Below, in pieces: positions 8,847 through 17,195 of a stretch of 33,721 nucleotides of DNA (positions are counted from its first letter, which is position 1; every line of letters begins with the position of its first letter). The position numbers and the translations under genes are program-made. A model generated the notes under the pieces. The model saw nothing but the letters and a program-made list of their open reading frames with translations. It was not told where the DNA came from and ran no database searches. The DNA is from Fidelibacterota bacterium (GTDB taxonomy: Bacteria; Fidelibacterota; UBA8477; JABMPR01): positions 1-33,721 of the forward strand of contig JABMOT010000031.1 of assembly GCA_013202385.1 (NCBI GenBank). Reading direction: 5' to 3'.

Positions 8847-8879
8847 ATACCATCCACCCTCGTGGATCGATGATGGTAT
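8847..8879. promoter_or_regulatory. overlapping, mutually exclusive hairpins in the wzi leader
   Basis: ATACCATC (8847-8854) is exactly complementary to GATGGTAT (8872-8879). Inside it ATCCAC (8852-8857) pairs exactly with GTGGAT (8862-8867) around a 4-base loop. The two stems share bases 8852-8854, so a wzi transcript starting upstream could form one complete stem at a time. The structure lies 28-60 bases before the wzi start codon. A regulatory function is inference. Confidence 0.35.
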
Positions 8880-9018
8880 CTGCGACGGTACTTTCATCAA
8901 AGCCGAAACTTGAGAATCGACGACATATTAATTTCTCAAGAGTCAGAATATAATGCTGGACTGACACCATGATGCAAAAAACCACCTCTCAAAGGATGGA
9001 CTAAATTTGCTTAAATCC

Positions 9019-9034
9019 TGTGATCAGAATCACA
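9019..9034. promoter_or_regulatory. CRP/FNR-superfamily-type operator, TGTGA-N6-TCACA
   Basis: TGTGATCAGAATCACA has perfect inverted half-sites in the classical CRP arrangement. It lies 220 bp upstream of the first cluster gene and 200 bp upstream of wzi. If the promoter at 9078-9106 is real, the centre would lie about 86 bp upstream of its start point, which is an upstream activator-like position. The protein that would bind is not in the window. Confidence 0.5.
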
Positions 9035-9077
9035 CTAAATGCGAATAGTTCCCAATCTATCTAAGCAAAAAAACTCT

Positions 9078-9106
9078 TTGGAATGTGCCAGTGATTTGAA
9101 TATATA
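9078..9106 (+). promoter_or_regulatory. candidate sigma70-like promoter of the polysaccharide cluster
   Basis: TTGGAA (9078-9083) and TATATA (9101-9106) are separated by exactly 17 bases, each matching four of six consensus positions. It would give a leader of roughly 125 bases before the first glycosyltransferase gene. FCB bacteria often use a different promoter consensus, so this is tentative. Confidence 0.3.
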
Positions 9107-9238
9107 GCGATGGGATAATAATCGTCACATTTATGGGGCGCTATCCGTCGATAAATCGGTTGTTTTTGGTCACAGGAGCACATTTGCTGTCCAAGAGATT
9201 TAAGAATTGAATTTCAATGGGTGGGGAGGCAGTATTAA

Positions 9239-10339
9239 ATGAACGTAGCCATCGTTCACTTCGTCTTACTCTATATGAGCGGCGCAGAAAAAGTTTTAGA
9301 AGCACTGTGTGAGCTCTATCCCGAGGCCGATATCTATACCCACGTTTATGATCCTACAAATATTTCGGATCTCATAAAAAAACACAAAATTAAAACCACA
9401 TTTATAAATAAGCTGCCCGGAGCACGCAATTATTACAAAAACTATCTACCCTTGATGCCCTATGCTTTAGAGCAACTTGACCTCTCCGAATACGATCTTA
9501 TTATTAGCTGCGAATCTGGACCAACAAAAGGCATTGTACCAAATCCAGACTCCTTACATGTCTGTTATTGTCACTCCCCCATGCGATATGTTTGGGACAT
9601 GTATCATGAATACACCAAACATAAACATATTTTGCTCAAGCCTATCCATTCCTACTTTATCCATAAATTAAAAATTTGGGACCATTCTACAGCTAGCAGA
9701 GTTGATCTGTTTATTGCAAACTCATCCTTCGTTTCGCGGCGAATCAAAAAATACTATCGACGTGATTCTATGGTGTTGCCCCCGCCGGTGGATATTGATA
9801 ATTTTGAGACATCCGCAGAGATTGGCGATTACTATTTGTGGTTGGGTCGTTTCGTTCAACACAAAAGACCAGACATTGCCGTCGAAGCATTCAATAAATC
9901 GGGCAAAAAATTGATCATGATAGGTGGTGGAGAAGAAACCGAGAGGCTCAAGGAGCAGGCAAATGAAAATATTGAGATAATGGGTTTTCAACCTTTCGAT
10001 GTGATCAAAACCATGCTGGCAGGCTGCAAGGCTTTAGTCTTTCCAGGGATAGAAGATGCAGGAATCATCCCAGTGGAAGCCATGGCTTCTGGCAGACCTG
10101 TCATTGCCTTCAACAAAGGCGGTCTGAAGGATACGATTATTGATGGTAAAACAGGACTCTTCTTCAATGAGCAAACTGCTGCAGGTCTGGCGAACGCCGT
10201 TGAAGAATTTGAGACAATGATGGATATGTTTGATTCCCAATTCATTGCAGAGCATGCCAAAAGTTTTAGCAAGCACAATTTCAAAGTGAAATTCAAACAG
10301 ATTATTGATGCACAGTTGGTGATGCACAGCAGCTCCTAA
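9239..10339 (+). CDS. family 4 glycosyltransferase (GT-B fold)
   Basis: The 366-residue protein shows the GT4 plan: an N-terminal acceptor half beginning VAIVHFVLLYMSGAEKVLEAL, a conserved CYCHSPMRYVWDMY segment (about 109-122), and a C-terminal nucleotide-sugar half with YLWLGRFVQHKRPD (about 199-212) and the E-x7-E pair at E272/E280 in IEDAGIIPVEAMASGRPVIAF. It transfers a sugar from an NDP-sugar donor to the lipid-linked repeat unit in the cytoplasm; the closest pattern I recall is WbaZ-like mannosyltransferases, but the sugar is not provable. GGGGAGG precedes ATG 9239. It opens the plus-strand cluster, and a 126-bp spacer separates it from the exporter gene. Confidence 0.87.
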   Translation: MNVAIVHFVLLYMSGAEKVLEALCELYPEADIYTHVYDPTNISDLIKKHKIKTTFINKLPGARNYYKNYLPLMPYALEQLDLSEYDLIISCESGPTKGIVPNPDSLHVCYCHSPMRYVWDMYHEYTKHKHILLKPIHSYFIHKLKIWDHSTASRVDLFIANSSFVSRRIKKYYRRDSMVLPPPVDIDNFETSAEIGDYYLWLGRFVQHKRPDIAVEAFNKSGKKLIMIGGGEETERLKEQANENIEIMGFQPFDVIKTMLAGCKALVFPGIEDAGIIPVEAMASGRPVIAFNKGGLKDTIIDGKTGLFFNEQTAAGLANAVEEFETMMDMFDSQFIAEHAKSFSKHNFKVKFKQIIDAQLVMHSSS

Positions 10340-10465
10340 GCAGCGAGTGGTCATCCTAACCGCCGTTTATGTAACTCAGTATTTAAAGAGGAAGTGATGT
10401 GAGGTTATGCTTAAAAGAAGACTAAAATTTGAGATAATATTAGAAAGACATGGGGAGATCCAACA

Positions 10466-12670
10466 ATGATAAGATACGCTCTCCTATTTTCATTCTTTTT
10501 AACCTTTGGATACGGTCAATCTATCAAAGACTTGATAGAACAATCAGGTGCCGCTGGAAGTGATATAATGATGCTTCAAGAACAGGCCGGACCTCCTGCT
10601 GCTGCTGAAAAAATACCTGCTGAAGTGCCTGTAAAGGAAACCGTGGAAATCCACCCAGTTCCCGATGTTTCTGAAAACCTTGAATATTTCGGCTACAGCT
10701 ATTTTTCAAGTAAGAGCGAGCTTGTTTTTCTAAATAATCTGCCTGCGCCGGCAAACTACCAAGTTGGGGCTGGAGATGAGATTATCGTCACTATCTGGGG
10801 GGCAACTCAACTTCGTGAAAAAGGCGTGATCTCCCGGGATGGCAACATCTATTTTGAAAATGTCGGTCTGGTTAATATGGCCGGGCTGAATTTGAATCAA
10901 GCCAAACAGATTTTAAAAGCAAGATTTGAGAATGTTTATTCGACTTTAAGGGGGGGTGCATCCGCCTCGACTTTTATTGAAATATCCCTGGGCTCGCTAA
11001 AGTCAATAAATATCCACTTCCTGGGAGAAGTGAACTCACCAGGTGTAATGCCTATCCACCCATTTTCAACTGTCACTACCGGCCTCATGCAAGCTGGCGG
11101 CATCTCCCTGATAGGTAGTTTACGAGATATCCACATCCTGCGGAATGGTAAACTACTCAAATCAATTGATTACTACCAATATCTCTTAAAGGGCAGCATC
11201 ACTGACGATATCCGGCTCCTTGACAATGATGTAATCTCTATCCCTGTGAGAAAATCCAATGTGCTGATCAAAGGCAAAGTCAAACGCCCCGGCGTATTTG
11301 AGCTCAAGGAAGGTGAAAACCTGAGTGATCTGATATACTACGCTGGAGGGCTAGATAATGATGCCGGACAAAAGGTTGGAATCAGCCGAGTCCTCCCACT
11401 GGCCTATAGGAAGAATGCAGCTGAACCTATCCAGCATATCTGGGTAGAGCTCTCCATGAAAGATGAGATTGAGTTAATTGATGGGGATAAGGTAAATGTT
11501 CCTTCTCTGTTTCTGGTAGATCAGAAAGTCAAAATATATGGCCGGGTCAAGAACCCTGGTGATTATTCGCTTTCCACAGGGATGGATGTACTTGACTTGA
11601 TAGAACTTTCGGGAGGTATATTTCAAAGCGATCATTGGCCAAATGTTTACCCCTATCGTGCTGACCTCATCAGGCAGAATCGCTCGGAGTTAACCTCAAA
11701 AATTATCCCGCTCCAACTCGATAGATTGCAACAGGGAATTGAAGATCAAAACCTGCTCCTGGAAGACGGTGATAGACTCATTATCTATCCAGCTGAGATC
11801 AATAAATTTGGCAAGACAGTCAGAATTCTGGGGGATATCAAGGAACCTGGAGAATACGTGCTTAATGAAAACATGGGCTTGACGGATCTTATTCTTCGCG
11901 CTGGTGGATTCAGCTATAGTGCCTATCCGTCTGAGGTAACCATAAACAGTATCGACCCCTTCAACATTAGCAAAGAATCTCTTACCAGTGAAGTTAAGAT
12001 TAAGGTTGATCCAGATATTTTCAACGAATTCCCAGAGCTGGGTGAGTACAAATTGAAACATATGGATCAAGTTTTTGTGCGAAAGTACCCTGAATATCAA
12101 TTACAGCGCAATATTACCATCGAGGGCGAGGTTAAATTCCCTGGGATTTACGCTCTGGAGAAAAAGGGAGAATCCCTGAAAAGTCTCCTCGAGCGTGCCG
12201 GAGGATTAACTGATGAAGCATTTGTAGAAGGGTTGAAATTTGTCCGGAGTGATAAACGGTTGATCCTGGAGCGAAAGGGACGAGGGCAGGTAGATCTTAA
12301 GTTACCCCTACGTCCTGATGACCATATTTTCATTCCGAAACGATCGAATACAGTGGAAGTAGTAGGGGCAGTGAATAGTCCGGGCCTTATTCAATTTAAT
12401 AGTGGCTTGTCTGTTAGTGACTATGTGAATATTGCTGGCAATCTTACCCAGAATGGTGATCGAGAAACCGTATCTGTATACTATGCAAATGGGGAATCCA
12501 AGAGTAGAACTTTCTTCATTGATCCTAAAGTGAGGGAAGGGAGTATCATCGTTGTTTATCAAAAACCTGATGAACTACCCCTTGATAAAACGGTATTTTT
12601 GACAGAAATAACCACGATAGTGATCCAAGCTTTATCACTGATATTGGTTGCCAATAAGCTGGCAGGTTAA
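10466..12670 (+). CDS. polysaccharide export outer-membrane protein with six SLBB domains (Wza-type)
   Basis: A signal peptide (MIRYALLFSFFLTFGYGQS) is followed by a polysaccharide-export domain (about 90-175, YQVGAGDEIIVTIWG) and six SLBB repeats at roughly 182-213, 264-296, 354-384, 451-482, 549-581 and 628-660, each with the G-x-V-x-x-PG...AGG pattern. A hydrophobic C-terminal helix (about 713-731) could insert in the outer membrane. Classical Wza is about 380 residues with fewer SLBB-type domains, so this 734-residue form would make a longer periplasmic tube. No lipobox is seen. GGGGAG lies 8 bases before the ATG. The Wzz gene starts 1 bp after the stop codon, so the two are surely co-expressed. 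Confidence 0.9.
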   Translation: MIRYALLFSFFLTFGYGQSIKDLIEQSGAAGSDIMMLQEQAGPPAAAEKIPAEVPVKETVEIHPVPDVSENLEYFGYSYFSSKSELVFLNNLPAPANYQVGAGDEIIVTIWGATQLREKGVISRDGNIYFENVGLVNMAGLNLNQAKQILKARFENVYSTLRGGASASTFIEISLGSLKSINIHFLGEVNSPGVMPIHPFSTVTTGLMQAGGISLIGSLRDIHILRNGKLLKSIDYYQYLLKGSITDDIRLLDNDVISIPVRKSNVLIKGKVKRPGVFELKEGENLSDLIYYAGGLDNDAGQKVGISRVLPLAYRKNAAEPIQHIWVELSMKDEIELIDGDKVNVPSLFLVDQKVKIYGRVKNPGDYSLSTGMDVLDLIELSGGIFQSDHWPNVYPYRADLIRQNRSELTSKIIPLQLDRLQQGIEDQNLLLEDGDRLIIYPAEINKFGKTVRILGDIKEPGEYVLNENMGLTDLILRAGGFSYSAYPSEVTINSIDPFNISKESLTSEVKIKVDPDIFNEFPELGEYKLKHMDQVFVRKYPEYQLQRNITIEGEVKFPGIYALEKKGESLKSLLERAGGLTDEAFVEGLKFVRSDKRLILERKGRGQVDLKLPLRPDDHIFIPKRSNTVEVVGAVNSPGLIQFNSGLSVSDYVNIAGNLTQNGDRETVSVYYANGESKSRTFFIDPKVREGSIIVVYQKPDELPLDKTVFLTEITTIVIQALSLILVANKLAG

Positions 12671-12671
12671 G

Positions 12672-13721
12672 ATGAAGAATAAAGTTAAGCCTGATTATCA
12701 AATTATTCAAAATGATGAAATTGATCTAAAAGCATTGTGGAATGTGCTATGGACCAACAAGCTGAACCTCAGCTACATTACAGCTGTTTTTTTTGGTCTG
12801 GGCATCATATATCTCATTTTCTCAACCACTTTGTACTACTCCAATGCTTTGATGATTCCAGAAGACTCTGATGGATCCACCTCAATGACCAGTATGCTAA
12901 GCCTGGCATCTTCATTTGGAATGGACATGGGAGCACCGGCATCAGAGGGTCCCACCATTAACATGGTTGATTATGTTACATCCCGCCGATTACAGGACTT
13001 GATTCTCGAGAAAACCTGGATGAACAAAAATGGCGAAACCATCAATTTATTCCAACAGTGGGACATCGGTGATACAACGGGAATGTTATATGGCCTTAAG
13101 ACCAGCCTCAAATCTGTATTGAATTCAGAAGTTAAAACAGCTGAGGAAATCAGGTTGCAGATGCTCTATGCAGGTAGAGGGATTTTATTAGAGCGGATAA
13201 GTGCTAAAAAAACAGAGACTGGCTTGCTGATGATAGAAGTCTGGATGGAAGACCCCCTCATTGCAAAAAACATGGTCACTTTCATCATTGACTCCATGTT
13301 GGATTTTATCAAGGAAGTGAAAGTCGCACGATCCAAAATTAACCGCGAATTTCTCGTAAAAAGAATGGCGGATGTCGGTTTTGAATTGAAAGAAGCCGAG
13401 CAGAACATGACTGATTTCCAGAAGGACAATCGGAGAGTCGCAGATTCTCCAGAATTGGTTATTGAACTGGCGAACCTCAGACGGGATGTGGAGATTAAGA
13501 CGCAACTTTATATCATGCTTCAGAACGAATACGAACTAGCACGAATCGAAGAAACCAAGGATATGGGAGGGCTTGAGGTCCTTGATGAAGCATTCTATCC
13601 TGTTGAACCAGGAAAACCCCAGAAAGCACTCGTTTTACTTTTAAGCGTCTTTGTCGGTGCAATAATCGCAGTCCCCGGGTATTTGATCTACAGGGGAATA
13701 AAATTGCAGAGAGCCGACTAA
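12672..13721 (+). CDS. Wzz/GumC-type polysaccharide chain-length (co-polymerase) protein
   Basis: The 349-residue protein has an N-terminal membrane helix (about 30-52, LSYITAVFFGLGIIYLIFS), a large periplasmic part with a predicted coiled coil (about 215-290), a Pro-rich EPGKPQKA segment and a C-terminal helix (ALVLLLSVFVGAIIAVPGY). That is the layout of PCP proteins, which set polymer length with Wzy and contact the export channel. There is no C-terminal tyrosine kinase domain, unlike Wzc. I chose ATG 12672 (AGG 6 bases upstream, directly after the exporter stop) over an in-frame ATG at 12648 that would lie inside the exporter gene. Confidence 0.86.
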   Translation: MKNKVKPDYQIIQNDEIDLKALWNVLWTNKLNLSYITAVFFGLGIIYLIFSTTLYYSNALMIPEDSDGSTSMTSMLSLASSFGMDMGAPASEGPTINMVDYVTSRRLQDLILEKTWMNKNGETINLFQQWDIGDTTGMLYGLKTSLKSVLNSEVKTAEEIRLQMLYAGRGILLERISAKKTETGLLMIEVWMEDPLIAKNMVTFIIDSMLDFIKEVKVARSKINREFLVKRMADVGFELKEAEQNMTDFQKDNRRVADSPELVIELANLRRDVEIKTQLYIMLQNEYELARIEETKDMGGLEVLDEAFYPVEPGKPQKALVLLLSVFVGAIIAVPGYLIYRGIKLQRAD

Positions 13722-13786
13722 GGAGTGTTTAATTGAATACGCTCTCGGTACTTCATTCACTGGATGTTTGAGTAGATACTCAGAAG

Positions 13787-14815
13787 ATGAATTCAGCGGG
13801 CAACCAATTTGGGTTACTCACCCACCTCAGTCGATCAGGTTCAACCTTCCTGGCAAGGATGTTGGATGATTTTGATGCTATCTGTGTCACCACGGAGGCG
13901 GAATTACCTCTCGAATTGTTTGGAGTTAAATCCTATACACCCATAAGTTTCAGATCAGAAGAGCAGATCGTTCAATATCTGATTGAAGTCCTTTCTCATA
14001 CCAGGTTACCCAGCTGGAAATTATCGCGAGAACAATTACTCCAACAGTGCAATGCCCACGGTTTTCCACTCTCAGGTCCCGATTTCATAAAAGTTTTACT
14101 CTCGTTATATGGGCAAACCTATAAACCTCAAGCGAAAATGGTTATCTACAAATCCTGCCCTCTGATGCCGTGGCACATTTCTGCATCCATGAAACATTTC
14201 CCGGAAGCAAAATTTATCCACATGATCCGTGATCCTCGGGCAGTTTTTAATTCACAGGCAAACAGCCTGGATCCTGCCACAGGTAAACCTTTTTCAAGCT
14301 CTGCCATAAAAACTGCCATGGACTGGAAGCGAGCAGCTACAATTGATCAATCCTCCCTGCAAACACCACTACATGAAATCAAATATGAAGATCTGATCAG
14401 TGAACCTGATGGGGTTATGAGAGGATTACTGGGATACTTAGGCATTGAGAATCAGACTAAAACGGGGAGCACCGCATCTTTTATGAGTCGAATGGATAAT
14501 GGAGATCAAAAGCTACACCAGGAGATAACCAGTGAGCCGGACACCGGGAAAGTGTTTACATGGCAGACAAATTTGAGCACCAAAACGATTGGGCTCATTG
14601 ACACTTTTCTGGCTGACCTGATACCGTCAAAAGGGTATGAATTACTTGCCAAGCCTGGTAAAGGTCGGTTTCTGACTAAAATTCATATCTGGATTGGAAT
14701 CCGCTATGAGAAAAGCAAATTATTCCTGAAACGGGTTAAACGTGTGTTAAAAAGCATGCGCTTAAATCCGCTTTATCTCTTCCGCAAAACTTTGTTAAAA
14801 GTGAATCATGGCTAA
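13787..14815 (+). CDS. sulfotransferase family protein (ST-1 of the cluster)
   Basis: The 342-residue protein carries the two PAPS-binding signatures of sulfotransferases: the 5'-phosphosulfate loop LSRSGSTFLARML (about 14-26) and the 3'-phosphate motif KFIHMIRDPRAVFNSQANS (about 142-160, with RDP and the downstream Ser). A YEDL segment follows. It should transfer sulfate from PAPS to a hydroxyl of the polysaccharide or its lipid-linked precursor. It has no signal peptide, so it acts in the cytoplasm; the C-terminus is basic and may lie near the membrane. ATG 13787 has only AGAAG directly before it, but an in-frame TGA 18 bases upstream leaves no better choice. The next gene overlaps it by 8 bases. 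Confidence 0.85.
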   Translation: MNSAGNQFGLLTHLSRSGSTFLARMLDDFDAICVTTEAELPLELFGVKSYTPISFRSEEQIVQYLIEVLSHTRLPSWKLSREQLLQQCNAHGFPLSGPDFIKVLLSLYGQTYKPQAKMVIYKSCPLMPWHISASMKHFPEAKFIHMIRDPRAVFNSQANSLDPATGKPFSSSAIKTAMDWKRAATIDQSSLQTPLHEIKYEDLISEPDGVMRGLLGYLGIENQTKTGSTASFMSRMDNGDQKLHQEITSEPDTGKVFTWQTNLSTKTIGLIDTFLADLIPSKGYELLAKPGKGRFLTKIHIWIGIRYEKSKLFLKRVKRVLKSMRLNPLYLFRKTLLKVNHG

Positions 14816-15743
14816 GACACCCCTTATTTCCATTATTATTCTGGTGTATAATTCCAGGTATCTCAAGCCTTGTATTCAGAGCTGCCTTGATCAGACCCTG
14901 GGGTCTGATAAGCTGGAAATCATTGTTGTAAATGATGCTTCCACAGATGATTCTGCGGCCAGACTGGATGAAATGAGTCAAACCCAGCCCCTGAGAATTC
15001 TTCATCAGCCCGCAAATGCTGGTCCGGCAGCTGCCCGGAACGCTGGATTAGAGATAGCCAGGGGTGAGTATGTTGCCTTCCTGGATTCTGATGACATGAT
15101 GAAACCGGACAAACTGGTGAAACAGCTGGATTACTGCAGTCATAATCCCGGGATTGAGGCAGTTATCTCAGGAATTGAAGAGATCGATGAGCAGGCCAAA
15201 TTTATGCGGGAATTGATCCGTGATTTTCCTATTTCACCAGAAGCTCAAATTGAGACTATTTTTCTGGACAATTTGCATACCATTACATCTACACTTTTAT
15301 TCAAACGTAGCCTACTCTCTTCGACAAAGTTTATGGATCCGGGCTTGCAGAATCTGGAAGATATGGAATTCGCCTTAAAATTACTTAGGCATACAAACAT
15401 GGCCTATTACCCGGAGAGTCTGACAATCCGGCGAGTCCTATCAAGTGGTTTATCTCATTCTGTTTCAGAGACCATTTTTATGAATAGTCGACGTGACTAT
15501 TATTCAAGCGCCATCAAGATGTTTCCTGAGTTGTCAGATTTGGAGAAGGGTTACTGGTCTTTGAATTATGCCAGATTGGGGAGAATTCTCCAGCGCCAGG
15601 AGTTGGGTCAGCGAGCACGATATTTCTACCTCCAGAGTTTGAAAAATAGGATCAGCATGATTGCCCTGCTAGGAATTGGACTCTCATTCTTCCCTGCTGG
15701 GATGCAAAAAAGTTTGGCTGCTAAAAACTGGCGAACCGGCTAA
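14808..15743 (+). CDS. family 2 glycosyltransferase (GT-A fold)
   Basis: The 311-residue product opens with ISIIILVYNSRYLKPCIQS, has the nucleotide-binding VVNDASTDDSA (about 41-50), NAGPAAARNAGLEIARGEYVAFLDSDDMM with the metal-binding DSDD at 93-96, and an ED motif (NLEDMEF) as candidate catalytic-base region. These are the standard GT2 features. It adds one sugar to the growing unit on the cytoplasmic side. It overlaps the end of the upstream sulfotransferase gene by 8 bases, so the two are likely translationally coupled. Donor and acceptor cannot be deduced. Confidence 0.9.
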   Translation: MAKTPLISIIILVYNSRYLKPCIQSCLDQTLGSDKLEIIVVNDASTDDSAARLDEMSQTQPLRILHQPANAGPAAARNAGLEIARGEYVAFLDSDDMMKPDKLVKQLDYCSHNPGIEAVISGIEEIDEQAKFMRELIRDFPISPEAQIETIFLDNLHTITSTLLFKRSLLSSTKFMDPGLQNLEDMEFALKLLRHTNMAYYPESLTIRRVLSSGLSHSVSETIFMNSRRDYYSSAIKMFPELSDLEKGYWSLNYARLGRILQRQELGQRARYFYLQSLKNRISMIALLGIGLSFFPAGMQKSLAAKNWRTG

Positions 15744-15764
15744 TTATTAAAGTGCAATCAGATT

Positions 15765-17195
15765 ATGTTATTTAATTCCGGTCAATTTTTCTTTTTCTTT
15801 ATTGCAGTCTATTTGCTGTATGTAAAATTACCCCATCGCGGGCAAAACATCTTATTGCTCCTAGCCAGCTATATTTTTTATGGAGCCTGGGATGTTCGAT
15901 TTCTCATTCTCATTTTTATTTCCACAGTGGTTGACTATAGTGCAGGAATCCTGATACACGAGAAACAAGAAGCTAACGATATCCGCGCTTCAAAGCGCTG
16001 GATGATTCTCAGCGTCGTTGTCAACCTCGGAATTCTAGGGTTTTTCAAATATTTTAATTTTTTCACTGAGAGCTTCGCGGACTTTATCAATTTATTTGGT
16101 TGGCAGGTTTCATCTCCCGTGCTCCAGATTATCCTCCCTGCTGGAATATCTTTCTACACATTCCAGACCATGAGCTACTCGCTGGATATCTATCGTGGTC
16201 AATTAAAACCCACCAGACACTTTTTCGATTTCGCCCTTTTTGTTTCATTCTTCCCCCAGCTGATGGCCGGTCCCATTGAAAGAGCCAAACGCCTGCTACC
16301 TCAGATACAGAAAAATCGCATCATAAGCGCTTCAAATGTTACAGAAGGAGCCTGGCTAATTCTGTGGGGACTCTTTAAAAAGGTCTACATAGCAGACAAT
16401 CTAGCGCCCTATGCATATTGGAGTACCACATTGGCAAATGGTGATACTGCAGGGGATCTTTATCTGAGCGGAATGGCTTTTGTCCTTCAATTCTATTGTG
16501 ATTTCTCAGGTTATAGTGATATGGCTCGCGGTTTGGCTTCCATGATGGGATTTAAGCTGAGTGTGAATTTCAACCTGCCCTATTTCGCAACCAATCCTTC
16601 TGTTTTTTGGCAGAAATGGCATATCACCCTCAGTTCATGGCTCCGTGATTATCTCTATGGTCCCCTGCTACGGAGCCGGTTGATTGACGGCAATAAAACT
16701 ATAGCATTAATTCTAACTATGGCCATCGCTGGTTTCTGGCATGGTGCTGATTGGCGTTTCATTCTTTGGGGGACACTCTGGGGGTTTACAATATATATTT
16801 ATCGCTTGATGATCCCATATATCACTAAGTATAAAAGGAGAAGTCAGACAACAGCCAATATACTGGGGGTATTGGGGGCTATAACAACACTCCACCTGTG
16901 GATGATTGTTGGACAATTCTTTATTACGCCTGCGGTTCCGGTTGGTTTCAGAAGTATCATGATCATACTATTCGATGGTTCCATTTCCAGTCATACAATT
17001 ATTGATTTAAAAACCATTTTATTTTACGCGTGGCCTTTGATTCTTATGCAGATTGCTCAATTCTACACAAAAAATCTGAATGTAATATTCTCGTGGCCCT
17101 ATCCAGTTCGAATAACAATCTATGGCATTTTACTATTTTTACTCATGACACGTGGAGCAGAAGGTGGCGCAGAGTTCATCTATTTTCAATTTTAA
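15765..17195 (+). CDS. MBOAT family O-acyltransferase (AlgI/PatA/DltB type)
   Basis: The 476-residue multi-pass membrane protein starts with MLFNSGQFFFFFIAVYLLY and has the AlgI-type motifs SYSLDIYRG (about 137-145), FFPQLMAGPIERA, DFSGYSDMARG, FWQKWHITLSSWLRDYLY (His at 286) and GFWHGADWRFILWG with the putative catalytic His at 326. It should move acyl groups, often acetyl, across the membrane to a periplasmic partner or polysaccharide. The downstream SGNH-like protein overlaps it, and MBOAT-SGNH pairs are known partners for O-acetylation of exopolysaccharides. No clear Shine-Dalgarno sequence precedes ATG 15765. Confidence 0.9.
   Translation: MLFNSGQFFFFFIAVYLLYVKLPHRGQNILLLLASYIFYGAWDVRFLILIFISTVVDYSAGILIHEKQEANDIRASKRWMILSVVVNLGILGFFKYFNFFTESFADFINLFGWQVSSPVLQIILPAGISFYTFQTMSYSLDIYRGQLKPTRHFFDFALFVSFFPQLMAGPIERAKRLLPQIQKNRIISASNVTEGAWLILWGLFKKVYIADNLAPYAYWSTTLANGDTAGDLYLSGMAFVLQFYCDFSGYSDMARGLASMMGFKLSVNFNLPYFATNPSVFWQKWHITLSSWLRDYLYGPLLRSRLIDGNKTIALILTMAIAGFWHGADWRFILWGTLWGFTIYIYRLMIPYITKYKRRSQTTANILGVLGAITTLHLWMIVGQFFITPAVPVGFRSIMIILFDGSISSHTIIDLKTILFYAWPLILMQIAQFYTKNLNVIFSWPYPVRITIYGILLFLLMTRGAEGGAEFIYFQF

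Larger units (their letters stand above)
8820..9238. promoter_or_regulatory. 419-bp divergent intergenic control region between wzi and the polysaccharide cluster
   Basis: There is no supportable gene in this stretch. It contains the wzi leader with overlapping inverted repeats, a perfect CRP/FNR-superfamily-type palindrome at 9019-9034, a plausible plus-strand promoter at 9078-9106 and a strong ribosome binding site (GGGGAGG, 9 bases before the ATG at 9239). Placing all these in the gap between the divergent capsule genes suggests shared control of wzi and the cluster. Which direction the palindrome regulates cannot be decided from sequence alone. Confidence 0.6.

Noticed and set aside
9121-9180. 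Possible JUMPstart/ops element before the polysaccharide cluster
   Set aside because: No GGCGGTAGC-like core could be found; only an unrelated GGGGCGCTATCC sequence is present.
12648-12671. Start of the Wzz gene at ATG 12648
   Set aside because: It overlaps the exporter C-terminus; ATG 12672 has AGG at proper spacing and follows the exporter stop codon directly.
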